Part shown: piece by piece, positions 29,150-41,068 of the stretch | How positions within the stretch are numbered: the stretch's first letter is position 1 | Layout: every line of letters starts with the position of its first letter | Source: Axinella damicornis | Taxonomy: Eukaryota > Porifera > Demospongiae > Axinellida > Axinellidae | Assembly: GCA_963931865.1 (NCBI GenBank) | Contig: OZ007517.1 | Coordinates: 1,144,268 to 1,208,267, forward strand | Length of the DNA: 64,000 nt | Direction: 5' to 3' | The notes under the pieces: generated by a model | Seen by the model: the letters and a program-made list of their open reading frames with translations, nothing else | What the model was told of the DNA's origin: nothing | Databases searched by the model: none | Translations under genes and position numbers: made by a program

Positions 29150-29182
29150 CTGAGGATTGGGGGGGGGGGGGGGGGGGGGGGG

Positions 29183-29640
29183 AGGAGGGGTGGCAGGGAG
29201 GAGGAGAGATGGATAAATCACATTGCAGCCAGATAGCCTTATTGCTGGCTCTTCGCATAGTGATGCAGTACTGAACAAACTGTATTGAATATTATTTTTC
29301 AATTGGACAGTAGCCTCATTCCCAGGCAACTTCCACAAGTCCAAACTGTCTATCTTATTCATGAAAGCAGTGAATATCAGATTAGTGCACGTGATACTTA
29401 TCATTTTTTCAGCTGTTTGCTGCAGGTTCTATAACAGAAGTCCAACAGCAACAAAAACCATTGTGCAGAACGCCTACACTAACTAGTGCTAAATTGTGAT
29501 GGAATGAGTGTGACTGTGACCACGACACAATTGTTTTTACAATGTACCGACATTCTGAAATTTGATTGTAGTTGCCAACCTTCTGACAGTGGAAGTAAAC
29601 AGCTTGAACTCAGGCCAGCCTCCTTCGGCCTCACCTGGGA
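29183..29640. other. Unassigned sequence with a solo TAGCCTCATTCCCAGG terminus
   Basis: A single TAGCCTCATTCCCAGGC end lies at 29,311. Its partner end is unclear; degenerate GGGAACGAGG copies occur at 29,636-29,680. No exon recognised. Confidence 0.4.
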
Positions 29641-29723
29641 ACGAGGTCAGTGGCTGGAGGCCTTGGCCTGGGAACGAGGCTAGCTGGAGGGATTCTGACC
29701 TGGCCTGGGAACGAGGCTAGCTG

Positions 29724-30674
29724 GGTTGCATGTAAAACGCGGAACGTGGAATGGAACATGGAATGGAACGTGGAACGGATGTAAAATGTCGTAATGAGTC
29801 CAATAAGCGTATTAATTAAGGTGGGCGTTAATTGGAGCTGGCGCGACGCACAGTCGAGTCACACGAATCATGGTGACAATCATATCGCGAGAGAGAGCTC
29901 AGCCTAGGCGCCTGGCCACGCGAGACTACCGGCAGGTTGTATGCCCTGGATGTGAGAAGTTCCCAGTAGACAACAAGATGTTAGCTTATGCCATCCGAGT
30001 GAAGCAGGGCTATAATTACGGTCTTCGGGCCAGCATAGCAGCACAGCTAGGTCTATAGCACTAGCACAGTACACGTTCATACAGCTTACACTAGTGATCC
30101 TGCTCGCGCTTTAATATTCGCCAGAAGACAAGAGCCCTGCTTCACTTCGCTGATCGACGGTCACTGAACTAGCTGCATGTTACATTCTCCATCCAGGCCC
30201 AGGGCATAACAACCTGTAGTGACGCGTAGCCAGGTTGTCACTCGCGCGACGATTGTCATCAGCCACCATCTCCCTTGACTCGACTCTTTTACTGTCTATG
30301 CCGACTACTGCATGCGCAGGCTTGCTCGCGCCAGCCCCAATTTATTAACACCCACATTAGGCTTATTAAGGTAGGGCGGGGTAATTCGGGCCACGGTATA
30401 GTACGGGGTAATTCGGGCCACTTCAACGTTGCAACAGGAAAGAAGCATCCTTTTTATTCTTGCTTCTAGTGAGTTGTAGGCAGGTTGAGTCCCTGGATAT
30501 ACATGGCCAGAAGTTTGCCTAAAGTCTGTCCGTTTTTAGTTACCGTTGACCTGAAGTTGAAGTGGCCCGAATTACCCCGTGGCCCGAATTACCCCGCCCT
30601 ACCTTAGGACATTTTACATCCGTTCCACGTTCCATTCCATGTTCCATTCCACGTTCCGCGTTTTACACGCAACC
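29724..30674. mobile_element. 951-base inverted-repeat element with nested MITE
   Basis: Ends are GGTTGCATGTAAAACGCGGA on the left and its near inverse complement on the right, with arms of about 70 bases rich in GGAACGTGGAATGG words. Both sides are flanked by GGCTAGCTG (29,715-29,723 and 30,675-30,683), a candidate 9-base duplication made within a 37-base minisatellite. A small frame at 29,870-30,058 has no recognisable product. Confidence 0.75.
30369..30604. mobile_element. 236-base MITE with TA duplication, nested
   Basis: Starts AGGTAGGGCGGGGTAATTCG, ends with the inverse complement, and is flanked by TA at 30,367-30,368 and 30,605-30,606. GGGGTAATTCGGGCCAC is repeated twice within each arm. 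Confidence 0.78.
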
Positions 30675-31035
30675 GGCTAGCTGGAGGGATTCTGACCTGG
30701 CCTGGGAACGAGGCTAGCTGGAGGGATTCTGACCTGGCCTGGGAACGAGGCTAGCTGGAGGGATTCTGACCTGGCCTGGGAACGAGGCTAGCTGGAGGGA
30801 TTCTGACCTGGCCTGGGAACGAGGCTAGCTGGAGGGATTCTGACCTGGCCTGGGAACGAGGCTAGCTGGAGGGATTCTGACCTGGCCTGGGAATGAGGCT
30901 AGCTGGAGGGATTCTGACCTGGCCTGGGAACGAGGCTAGCTGGAGGGATTCTGACCTGGCCTGGGAACGAGGCTAGCTGGAGGGATTCTGACCTGGCCTG
31001 GGAACGAGGCTAGCTGGAGGGATTCTGACCTGGCC
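30675..31035. repeat. 37-base minisatellite (about 9.8 units)
   Basis: Unit begins GGCTAGCTGGAGGGATTCTG and ends CCTGGCCTGGGAACGA. Copies are nearly identical (one GGGAATGAG variant near 30,890). At least one more unit lies at 29,682-29,723, before the 951-base insertion. Part of the unit, CCTGGGAACGAGGCTA, equals the terminus of the TAGCCTCG elements. Confidence 0.9.
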
Positions 31036-31080
31036 TGATAATCAGAGCTGGTAAAATTGTTTGCTATTCCCACTGATCAG

Positions 31081-31846
31081 TAGCCTCATTCCCAGGCCCC
31101 CGTCCAGCTTTTTGTCGCTTGCATGCAGTACAGAAAAGTGGGGAGGGTCTGGTACGTTTCCTCACGTGAGCAGATGTAATCTACAAAATTAATGGCAAAA
31201 TAATATTATTGTCAGAATGAAGATGATACGTTTGGTGCGTTGTTCAACCATCTACCGTATTTCCGCGAATAGACGCCGCCCTCGAATAGACGCCGCCCTC
31301 GAATTAACGCTGCACAATTGGAGGCGCTGAGTGAAATAAACGCCGCCCTCGAATAAACGCCGCGCCGGATTTGCATGTGCGTAAAGTATACTGACGTGGA
31401 CACTTCGTACTACTGGCGCGGCGTCTTCCAACTGTCGTAGAAGACAGCCTGGGTCCTCGAGCTCGTTGCCATCCCGCGAAGGCATCATCTTCACCATCGT
31501 TTTCGTCCCGTGTGTATCGCTTTGTCGCAAAGCGACGGCTACTCAGTGCTCAATCTGTAGACAGCACTTGCCGAATCTTGCCCGTTGTGAGTTGTTGTGT
31601 TGTGTTTCTTGTATGAGCCATACCAGCTTGTCGACGTAATTCGACGGTGAGCTAGCTAGGGATGCTGTGTACGGAGCACGGTCATACTGCCCAAAGTAAT
31701 AAACGCAGCCCTCGAATAGTAGCCGCACCAAACTGAACAACAAAATAAATAAACGCCGCGGCGTCTATTCGCGGAAATACAGTATGCATTCAACGCTCAG
31801 TACTGCAATCACCAACAAGCTGGGTGGGGGCCTGGGAACGAGGCTA
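31081..31846. mobile_element. 766-base element, TAGCCTCG family, with nested MITE
   Basis: Starts TAGCCTCATTCCCAGGCC, ends CCTGGGAACGAGGCTA, and is flanked by ACTGATCAG at 31,072-31,080 and 31,847-31,855. Much of the inside is the later insertion at 31,255-31,782. Confidence 0.88.
31255..31782. mobile_element. 528-base MITE with TA duplication (CCGTATTTCCGCG family)
   Basis: TIR CCGTATTTCCGCGAATAGAC on the left and CTGTATTTCCGCGAATAGAC inverted on the right, flanked by TA at 31,253-31,254 and 31,783-31,784. CGCCGCCCTCGAAT is repeated several times inside. No protein. Confidence 0.8.
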
Positions 31847-32037
31847 ACTGATCAGCACATTAGGATACTTCCAGTGGCAATACCTTCACATGGCACTTCT
31901 CTCATAGGCAGTCACACACCATATTTAGTTAACCCTCTCCCCCTTGCACATGGCTAGAACAGAACTTGGTAATCTATCACATGACAGTGATGTCATCATC
32001 GTGCAAATCTTATGTAACCTTAGACACAGTATATATA

Positions 32038-32571
32038 CCGTAGTGTCCCGTTAATACTATTTTGTACACTACATCCAGCCCAAAGAGGGGAGGGGGCGTA
32101 TTTTCGAGTACGCAATAAGTCTCGATTATACGCCCCCTCAATACGTTTTGCTACGTTTATGACACTGCTGCCAAGGTTCATGTTCACAGTTACAAAAGTA
32201 CAAACAATTGCCAGTACTGTTCGTGGTCATCGGCGAGAAGAGCTGTACATTCACAACGACTTCGCTGTAGCCAACAGCAATACTGTCGGTCATGAACCAC
32301 CGAGGTATTTCCTGCGGAAGAGTGGCAGTGAGATGACTTGTACCGTGGCGTCGGCGTCAACGGTGACTACTCGATCTGCATCCGAGTCAGAGAGACGGTC
32401 TGCATCTGAGAGACGATCTGCAAAGTTGCGCACGTGTAGGTTAGATATTCCAGAAGACGCTCACCAGGGGGGGGGGCGTTATAACGGGTCAAACTACCCT
32501 GTGCAAGAACTTGGGCGAAAAAGAGGGGGAGGGTGTATTTTCGAAGGGGGCGTATTAGCGGGACACTGCAG
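32038..32571. mobile_element. 534-base MITE with TA duplication (CCGTAGTGTCCCG type)
   Basis: TIR CCGTAGTGTCCCGTTAATA, with an inverted CTGCAGTGTCCCGCTAAT at the right end. TA lies at 32,036-32,037 and 32,572-32,573. Internal GGGGGCGTATTTTCGA words relate it to the copies at 31,255 and 60,602. A 144-codon frame spans most of it and is probably accidental. Confidence 0.75.
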
Positions 32572-32573
32572 TA

Positions 32574-33210
32574 GTATACATGATGGGCCTTGATTTCATA
32601 AAAGGCTATGAGTACTTTATGCAAGCCAAGATGCAGCACGTGCTAGCCATCATCTACTAGCTCGAACTGATCCTTGACCTGGTGCTCCCATACATCTCGA
32701 TAAAACAAGAAAGCCTGCTGGCAGTGGCCATCAACATACGTGTGTGTATATATGGTATTCCTTAGAGACTGCCCTTCACATCCAATGACTCTACTCTAAT
32801 GACACTGCTATCAGATATATAAGGTACGCATTATGATATTCATGACCAGCCGCCACTATTCATGGGCAATCCAGACCATACAGAGGAAGTCGTTCTGCCC
32901 TGTGGAATGTGGACTACCCACTGCACAGTTTGGTCAACAGTGTATCCATATCCCCACACTGACTCCGGAACATAAACATTACGAGACTTCCCTTCAACAA
33001 GGATACATTTTTTATCCTCCAAGATAGCCTCAAGGGCGTGGCAGGGTATTACAACACGGATGCAGTGGCATCGAGGCTTGCAAGCTGGCAAGATAACCCC
33101 ACTGCAAATGTACCCAGGCCACGTGGGAGGAGGTAGAGTTGCTAGGTAGCCACTGCTTGCACATGAGCAAACTAATCTGGAAATTGCCCACCAACAAGAA
33201 TTATGGGCAA
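32574..33210. other. No gene recognised
   Basis: Unique-looking intergenic sequence with short frames only; no splice-consistent domain seen. Confidence 0.4.
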
Positions 33211-33219
33211 GCTACATGG

Positions 33220-33259
33220 TAGCCTCGTTCCCAGGCCACGCGGCCTGGGAACGAGGCTA
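33220..33259. mobile_element. 40-base micro-element, TAGCCTCG family
   Basis: TAGCCTCGTTCCCAGGCC and its inverse complement are separated by four bases and flanked by perfect GCTACATGG copies at 33,211-33,219 and 33,260-33,268. The element is essentially two terminal repeats without an interior. Confidence 0.9.
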
Positions 33260-33268
33260 GCTACATGG

Positions 33269-34446
33269 TTGCTATGCATGTACAGTTCACACAAGTTATG
33301 CAGGAATGGTAGGAATACGTATGTCTTTTCTGTTAGAGATACATACAATTATTGACTTTCAGCTGCGCCGATTTCAACGTTAAATCCTCTTTCCAACACA
33401 AACTTAAATTGAGTTATAAACCCTTTCTCGCCCAATCACTTCATATGATGTTGTAAGACGTTCAGCTTTGTGACGCTACTTCCGGCAATCTCCTTGAGAG
33501 ATTCTGCATGAGCAGGGTGGGTAGGGTGGGTGGGTTCACCCACAGGGTAAAACACCACGGTTGTGTCTGAGATTGACTGTAGAAAGGCCTTGGTTGGCAC
33601 TGCAAGGGGCATTTACGTGTCCTTTTGGGAAAAAAAGAGACTAAGAAATATGCCGCCTCACCCCCACTCCCTCCCAGCGTTCAAGGCCTGCTACGTCAGG
33701 TTGCCATTTCCTGAGAGACTTGATTGGTGGGTGTGGTTAGAGTCACGCATCTGCTTAAGATGGCTGAAAATCACCTCTGGGAGCAGTTTCGAGCCCAGCA
33801 ACCTAAAATTAAGTAATGTTTAAGGGCTACATGTATAAGATACAAGACGGTAGAGTTTCAGAGTTTACGGAGCAGTTCAAAGCTACTGGGTAGTTCACAC
33901 GCACCCGTGAACAATGCATACCAGGCCACGTTTCCCTCCTGGCATGAGGCGTGGGTACAATGCCATGGTATAGCGTATGTATGGGAACATGTTGATGTAA
34001 CCAAACAGCATCCACCTCAGTTGAAATAGGGTGATGTTTCACTCACACGACCAGATCTAGAAATCTGAGAAGGCAAGTTGCATGTGAAGTCCAATCCGAG
34101 CATCTGCCACAATGTATTATCAGCAGAGGGTTTCCATATTTGTTGCTTCCGACATTCAACCTTCACTGCAAAGGTTGCATACTCAGGACACGTGGCTTAC
34201 ATGCATATTTCACATACCAGCATGTAACTCTGCCTTCTGGTCAACTTCAGTATACCACGAGTGCCTTCTGGATTCCTCAATTATTGGAGCGAGCCTGAGC
34301 AAGCCCCACACTAGCGTGACTTCATTGCGCAGTGCGTGTGTATGTTTGCTTGTTTGCTTGGATCTTGCACTTACCATAATATTATATTTTAAATCAGCGG
34401 ATTTCACTTGCACGTGCATCAAATTCCAACGAACCCTAGACTGCTC
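33269..34446. other. No gene recognised
   Basis: No element ends, domains or RNA genes recognised. Confidence 0.35.
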
Positions 34447-34640
34447 CAGCTAACACTAAACCTGACTCACAGTTGCTGTGATGCGCACGAGTGTATGTTT
34501 AGTGTCATAATTTCTGTGGCTCATTGCCCAGTCACATAATTGAGTCCGATGACAGTCATATGAATGCAACTGCTCCATGCATGTCCAGCAGGTGCACTTC
34601 GCTCAGGCTCGCCCTCCAATGTCCTGCATTCCACTAGTTC
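34447..34640. repeat. Inverted dispersed repeat, copy 2
   Basis: Reverse-complement partner of 25,338-25,580. It holds the unoccupied site (CACATAATTGAGTCC) for the 24-base element. Confidence 0.75.
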
Positions 34641-35885
34641 ATTAATTAGATGGAACAAGTTTTCTCTATCAGGAGTCTAATATTAACTGCTGGTACACAC
34701 TTCATGCAAGTGCTTCATATGTATACATACACATGTGTAGCTACTGCACACACATCCAGGTAGCCATGACAACCGTGGAGTGCTGGACATTGGCTTCAGG
34801 CTGGTACTATTGACCACGGTCAAAGCCAAGTACGTGTGTATGCACACACACACCCTACCCTTATATCACTGTAGGCTAACATACCAGCCAACAGTGACAC
34901 ATTATACGCCCCACGACACATCTCAATTACTGCCGAGGTATTTACTATGGAATGGGGAAAATGAAGTAGGTCTCGGGGAGGACGCACTAGGTATGGATGG
35001 CAGAAGATGGGGGATGGTACACCTCGGGACGGGCAGCAGTTGACAAACCATCAGCCCACACACTACTGCAGCGAGCCACTCAGGAGAGATTGCATGCTTG
35101 TGCGTGAGGTCCAAAATTGATACAAAACTAATTGCATCAGCTGCAACATTTCGGTCTCCCCAAGTAACCTAATACTGAGCAGAGCCTGTGTGTACACTAC
35201 AGTGTGGTTCTGCTGATACATGCACAGGATACCTTGCACAGTACTGCATTACCCCAGGATCAGCCCATGTGTGGCTATAAGTGGCATTTTTCGAGTCTTG
35301 CTACTACTGATAGACAGACAGTGTGAGTGATTGACAGGACATCTTTGGTGATGGGGCGGAAATTATCGCTTCATCTAGGAAGTGGGTGGTCAGTGCCGTG
35401 GAGTGGTGGGGAGGGGGAGGAGGGGGGCTACTTAGTGCGAGGCAACTAATCTGTCTGTGTAGGCTGCGATCTCATCTAGGGCTTGTGCACATGTGTGGAT
35501 GTAGTCGAGCTCAGGAAGTCACGCTCAGGAATGCAATTACTGGTTAAGGCCAACGCATGTGCGATGGTACATCCTGATCTACGTGCGTTCAGTGATCTAG
35601 CTATGAATCTGTGTGTGCAGTGAATATCACCGGCCATTCAGGTGATAATTTGTACACATGCAGTCAGTGTCACATACATGTACGTAATTGCCATTGATCT
35701 TGTGCCATTTGCTTTCAAAGTAGACCAATTGTCAATTTTTCCGATCCTTTCATACCGGCAGATGTAGATCGCAATAGGGCCAATTACAGATACATGCTGA
35801 CGCTCAGGGCCTTTGGTCCTCACACAACCAGTTGTGACCACTGGGCTATTGTTGTGGCCAGGTACTGGGATCAGCTCCAAACCAA
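34641..35885. other. No gene recognised
   Basis: Contains G-rich stretches near 35,400-35,430; otherwise nothing supported. Confidence 0.35.
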
Positions 35886-35894
35886 CTGTTTACA

Positions 35895-35940
35895 TAGCCT
35901 CGTTCCCAGGCTCCCCCTTGTGCGCCTGGGAACGAGGCTA
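35895..35940. mobile_element. 46-base micro-element, TAGCCTCG family
   Basis: TAGCCTCGTTCCCAGGC, a 12-base middle, and the inverse complement. Flanks are CTGTTTACA (35,886-35,894) and CTGTTCACA (35,941-35,949), a 9-base duplication with one change. Confidence 0.85.
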
Positions 35941-36007
35941 CTGTTCACACCACTGGAAGGTTTGTGGGCCCAAGTAAGATTACAACCACATTCTCAATAC
36001 AGACCTT

Positions 36008-36115
36008 CACAGGTTGGTTGTCCAGAGGCAAAGGTAGATAAGTGGTGTACCTTGATTAGTGTACCTTGAGATACCACACCTATCTACCTTTGCCTCTGGA
36101 CAACCAACCTCCAAA
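36008..36115. repeat. Inverted repeat (hairpin)
   Basis: AGGTTGGTTGTCCAGAGGCA and its inverse complement flank a short loop around 36,055. No clear target duplication was seen. Confidence 0.7.
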
Positions 36116-36396
36116 GCTCTGTATAGAGTGTATGCATCCGTACGTTCTGGTTTCAATACCGTAGTCACACTTTATTAAGCTCAGCTCACTTATAGGTGCA
36201 ATTCGCTGTTAGGTGCAGGTTCAACTCTCATCCCAGCTATTCTTTATTAAGTCATTTTCAATCCTACAGAGTGGAAACAGCTACGTATAATTCGAAATGA
36301 AGCACACTTCCTATTCGAGGAATGTCATCTCGCTTATAGGTGCATATTTCCTTCCTGTGGAGATATAGGCGCATGCGCCAAATGATGAGCGACTTA

Positions 36397-36837
36397 CAGC
36401 CCGTTTATACTAGCTCTGGATAGACACTGCTCGAATTGGTTCGAATTACCTCATAATGTAAACATGAACCGAATCGCCCCAATCTGCTCCGTACTGGCCC
36501 ACCAAACTCCATCAAACTGGGTCTGATCCGGAGCGCTCCCAACCCAAGTGCAAACGGAATCGAACCCATTGGTAGGGTGTGGACGAGGGGCATAACGGTT
36601 GCTAGAACCAGACTGCGAAGGGTCCGGTTTCGAGACTAGGGGTTGTCATGGTATCGTATATCGAACATGACTAGTCTTGTGAGGATGTGGTCTGGGCATG
36701 TGACTAATCATGAACTTCGACCCCGAACCACACCTACATGGAACGCTCATACGGCGTAGTGTAAACACACCGGCCAGATCAATCTGTGTCGAACTGGAGC
36801 AAATCCACCCTTCTCGGTCTGTAGTGTAAACGGGCTG
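36397..36837. mobile_element. 441-base MITE with TA duplication (CAGCCCGTTTA type)
   Basis: TIR CAGCCCGTTTATAC on the left and CAGCCCGTTTACAC inverted on the right, with TA at 36,395-36,396 and 36,838-36,839. The interior is non-coding. Confidence 0.7.
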
Positions 36838-36839
36838 TA

Positions 36840-37350
36840 AGGTAGGTGTTTTTCACCAGCGACTTTATCTGTCTGTTTTCACCAATCGTGGTCGTGGGTG
36901 TACCAAATAGTTAATACTGATTGATGAATGTACACCACACTGTTCGGAGGGGATGTAAAGTCATCAGTCCCTGGGGACCTGTTTATACGTAGGCTCAGCC
37001 TTCCCCAGGCAATTGCTAGCCCCAGTTGTTGGTAAACCCTCAGGGGTAAACAGAATCCTTCAGGTCGTTCAGCTGTAGCCACCAGCACTGGATGTGCGTC
37101 CCTGATCCTGCAGCCCCAGACTCCAGATTCTCAGTACGGGAATCTGCCACAGAATCCTAATGTGAGGGGTATCAGCCTGCAAGTCCCTCTGGCAAACTGT
37201 TAGTCCTCAGAGGGATGAGCTAAGAATAGCCTCTTCAGCAAAATGTTAATGCTCAGGGCAACGAGCTAAAAATAGACTGCAAGCCTTTTAGCAACATGTT
37301 TTTGTTGATGCTCAGGGCGACAAGCTATAAATAGACCGCAAGCCTTTTAC

Positions 37351-37383
<33 letters not shown>

Positions 37384-40332
37384 GCTGTGTCATTTCCGTG
37401 AAGCTCCACCCACAGGAAGTTCTTGCCACTAACCACTAATGCATGCTAAAAGTGTTAGATGGTCATGGAATATTCGAACTGAAGTGCAATCCACTAGTAT
37501 TCAGGGGATGAGCAAACATAGCAAAGCCAAACTGATAGTGCTCAGGGTGAGCTAAAAATAAAATTTTTGTGATGGAACTGTAGACTACATATAGCCTCAA
37601 GACTTTACTGTGTGGACAGTTACATACCATACCATGTAACAGGGACAAGGAGACCATGTAACAGGGACAAGAAGGAGGGCTGATTAGACACGTTGATTCA
37701 CAAAGTGAGACCACTAGCTGTAGCTTAAACAAACGGAATAGGGCTGCATTTCACTGGCAACCATAAATACATCTATTGTAAAACAAACTGTGATGTTCAA
37801 GGGTAACCAATGTTGGACAAATTGTATCTTTACATATGCCAAGAATCCCCCAACCTATGCTCATGTCAAAATAGTGGTAAGGAACAGCTGCTTCCCTAGT
37901 TTAACATGAGAGAGAAACTGACTGAATCCACTAGGATCCAAACCCAACACCTTCTGAATACCAGCCATGCTCTTACCACTAAGTCACAGGGACACCTCAG
38001 TGGTAAGGGCACCGGAGACAGTGAGTAACACGAGTACATTCCAAACATTCCACAACCATCATCTCAAAACAGAGGCGGGGAGAACCCTCTACGGCACACT
38101 GGGTTTACACAGCAACATCTTGCTATGGTACAAAGTTACAAACCTAAGACCAGCTATGGATGTGTTTTGAGGTATTTACCGGCTACACAGCCGTAAAATA
38201 ATCAAGACAGGATATATCACTGCTGAACTAGCTTTCAGTATCAACCTGTCCGTGTCTTGCGTGGTGGTATGGAGGTTACTGGTGGCAGCCTCAGGCTATA
38301 GCTGATGTGCACGCAACTGTATGAAGCATATGAAATATTCTCTCAGTGGAGCCATCGACAGCTTTTTACTACCATTGCAGTTACGTACAGATTACGCTTG
38401 GATACACTAACGTAGAGACTTTTCAGCATTCTGCATGCTCCGCTGGAAGTTACATCGAATTTTAAGACACAGCTTTCTTGCCACTTTGCGGCTCCTCAAT
38501 GAGGCTGCAGTAGATTAACTGCACATAACACTGTTGTAAAATAGGCTCAAGGAAATGATCACTATGGGTTGCTGTGATAACTAGTACACTCCCCCTGGGT
38601 CCTGTGGAATGATGTCATTAGGAGAAAGTGTGCCATGATCAACGATGACATTCAGCTAATGTTTGACCAATCAAAGGGCTGCATTAGGCAGTAAGTGTAA
38701 AGCTTATCGTTGGTAAAGTTTATGAAAGTGTCATTTAGAGGACCTCCGGTCACCCTGGTGCCATGGTCAGATACTTGGATGCCGGTCTTCCATCTCGCCA
38801 TGCATGAACAGTCAGCGATCTGGATAAGTCTATTACCAAGTAAGGCTTTCTACAGCTCCCAGGTCAGTAACCAATAGCAACGATCCAGCGATTGAATGCT
38901 CGGTCCATCGCTACTTTGCTGTGGTGACCCAAAGCAACGGGAGTGTTATTTCAGGTAGGGCATAACACGAAAGCAAGGTAAGCGGTCCTAGCACAGAGGC
39001 GGTCCGACGTGAGTGACGACACGATTGCACAATTCCTTACGTGCTAGTGTACCAGCTTTCAGTAGCAAGTGCGCTCAGTACTGCAGGAGCTACATAGCTC
39101 TGAGCTCAGCTGTCTGATCACAAGTGAATTTCCTAGCTATCATTGCTTATCCGGACGAGGCATGACAACAGCTGCTCTTGGCACAAACTAACAGGGTTCC
39201 GTGAGTTTCTTGACTTCAATACCTGCTACACCTCACAGAGCTCCCGTAGTCTCAGACAAGTTTGTCAAAGGTACCAAGACCTAACAAATCGTCCAAACGT
39301 CAGTCCATACTTGTAACTGCTGCTACCTCTGACATACGAGTATGACGCACGTACCCAACCCACAGGAACATCTGCCATGCCTACCACATGCAGTTCTGGA
39401 ATTGCTCTGTTTTGTAATGATCGAGTAACGTTACCAGGGCAATAACACAATGTCATTATACAATTTGCCTTCATACCCGGAAACATGTTTTACTATGCAA
39501 TCCAAACAATTTGTCCATCGTACATCAATCACTGCAGTGTTCCAGCGCAGAGTACAAGGTGCAACACCATTCTGTCCGTGTAAAACATGCTTTGATCTCC
39601 GGCCCAGCAACGTCGTATAAAAGTGGTTCTCGCTAGAACACTGTTGCTATATGGACAACAATAGTCTCTGACTTTAGCCTCATTCAGGATGAGAGAGGGC
39701 CGGCCTCCACTACTTGCACATGCACTCATTTGTCATGGCAATCCAAGGGGATGTGGACTGGTTGCATTGCACGTTTCAAAAGGTCTTCTGCCAGGCTTTG
39801 GGTAAATGCCAGGCCCGTAGCAAGCTATTTTTGACTGGTACGGCCACTGCCAAAGGGTGTGTGTAGAGCCGCGTAGTGGTGATCTAATCCACGTGAAGCG
39901 CGGAAAAAAATTTCACCTTCGCTTTTTCAGCTATCTGGATTGGCTCTCATAGCACCTTCTTGCTTTGCACTACACCGCCACTTCTAACCTTTCTGTTTTT
40001 CAATTCTGTGACCGCCTCATTCTCAGCGGCTAGTACATCATCGCCATCTCTGCCAATCGAACTCGTGAGTAAGGCGGCGCGCGTTAGCCCTGTCTCCATT
40101 CTGTGTGTTGGTCTCGTCTCTAGCCCCTGAATATCGAGTTTCGACTCGCGTGGACTGGTGGAAGGTCAGTACTGCACTTCGATGACTTTCTCTGCCATGT
40201 CGTAAAGCACTGATGGAAGCCAACAAGGAAGTTTTTCTTCTTGTTTGAGTGAAAAAGTGGACCGCCCAAAACCGGACCAGCCGGACCGCTTGTTACGGCC
40301 ATAAATGCAGGACAAATATCTCTTCTAGCTTC
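36840..40332. other. No gene recognised; C run at 37,352-37,381
   Basis: A 3.5-kb stretch without supported exons. It holds a 30-base C run and a roughly 60-base repeated word series around 37,230-37,345 (GCTCAGGGCRACRAGCTA, AAGCCTTTTA). The junction of the large tandem duplication is at 40,332/40,333. The upstream leader exon of receptor A could lie here unrecognised. Confidence 0.4.
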
Positions 40333-41068
40333 CGTCAGGACTCTATCCTGCGTTGCATTGTCCAAAATTTACAATCATTATTCTGCAAACTGACTGATAT
40401 TATCATTGGCATTCATGCTTAAGTCCAGGTCACACTACACAGAAGTTTTGTTGAATCCACGGCTAAAATGAGGCACACAGTGATCGGCAACAACAACCAA
40501 ATCTAATAAACGGCTCACACCTGTCAAGGTATAACTGCACACGTGTGAGTGCAGACGGTAGAAACCATGCCTCCTCCCTCTCTACTTTGGGCCTGAGAAT
40601 GAGTCTTCTCCCGTTCCTATACCCCAGAGGCTACATTGAAACCAGAAGGAAGGGCGTGATGCAAACAAGGACTATACCAGGACATATTACGTACTGTGAA
40701 GCTGAAAGTTTGCAGCTCTTACCCTCACTGAGGAATGTGTGGTATTCCCTGAGTTGACAACTTGACATGGTCAATTGGTGATAGTGCACTTATTGGGTGT
40801 GGCAAACATGCAACCTTAAGGGTGCATTTCAATAGTCACTCCCCCAACCAGCTCTGTCCCGTCCCTTGGTGACCCACAGAGACCCTACTTCATGACCAAC
40901 ATGCTCAAGACCGCCCACTCTACCTCGTCCGTACAGGCTAGCTTTCTGCAGGGGGGATAAACACACCCCCAAATTTGCCAACCAACCCTAGTCTCGCGTA
41001 GCCAGACTCTCGCACGGAAAGGAGAGTCTGGTACCCTGCCCATATACGACTTGTTCCTTAGGCCACCC

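Noticed and set aside
30675..31035. Regular 37-base repeats that could look like a CRISPR array
   Set aside because: The units are contiguous with no unique spacers, the genome is animal, and the unit derives from a transposon terminus. It is a minisatellite.
32159..32593. 144-codon plus-strand reading frame
   Set aside because: It lies entirely within or across the end of a TA-flanked MITE, shows no domain and has biased repetitive content.
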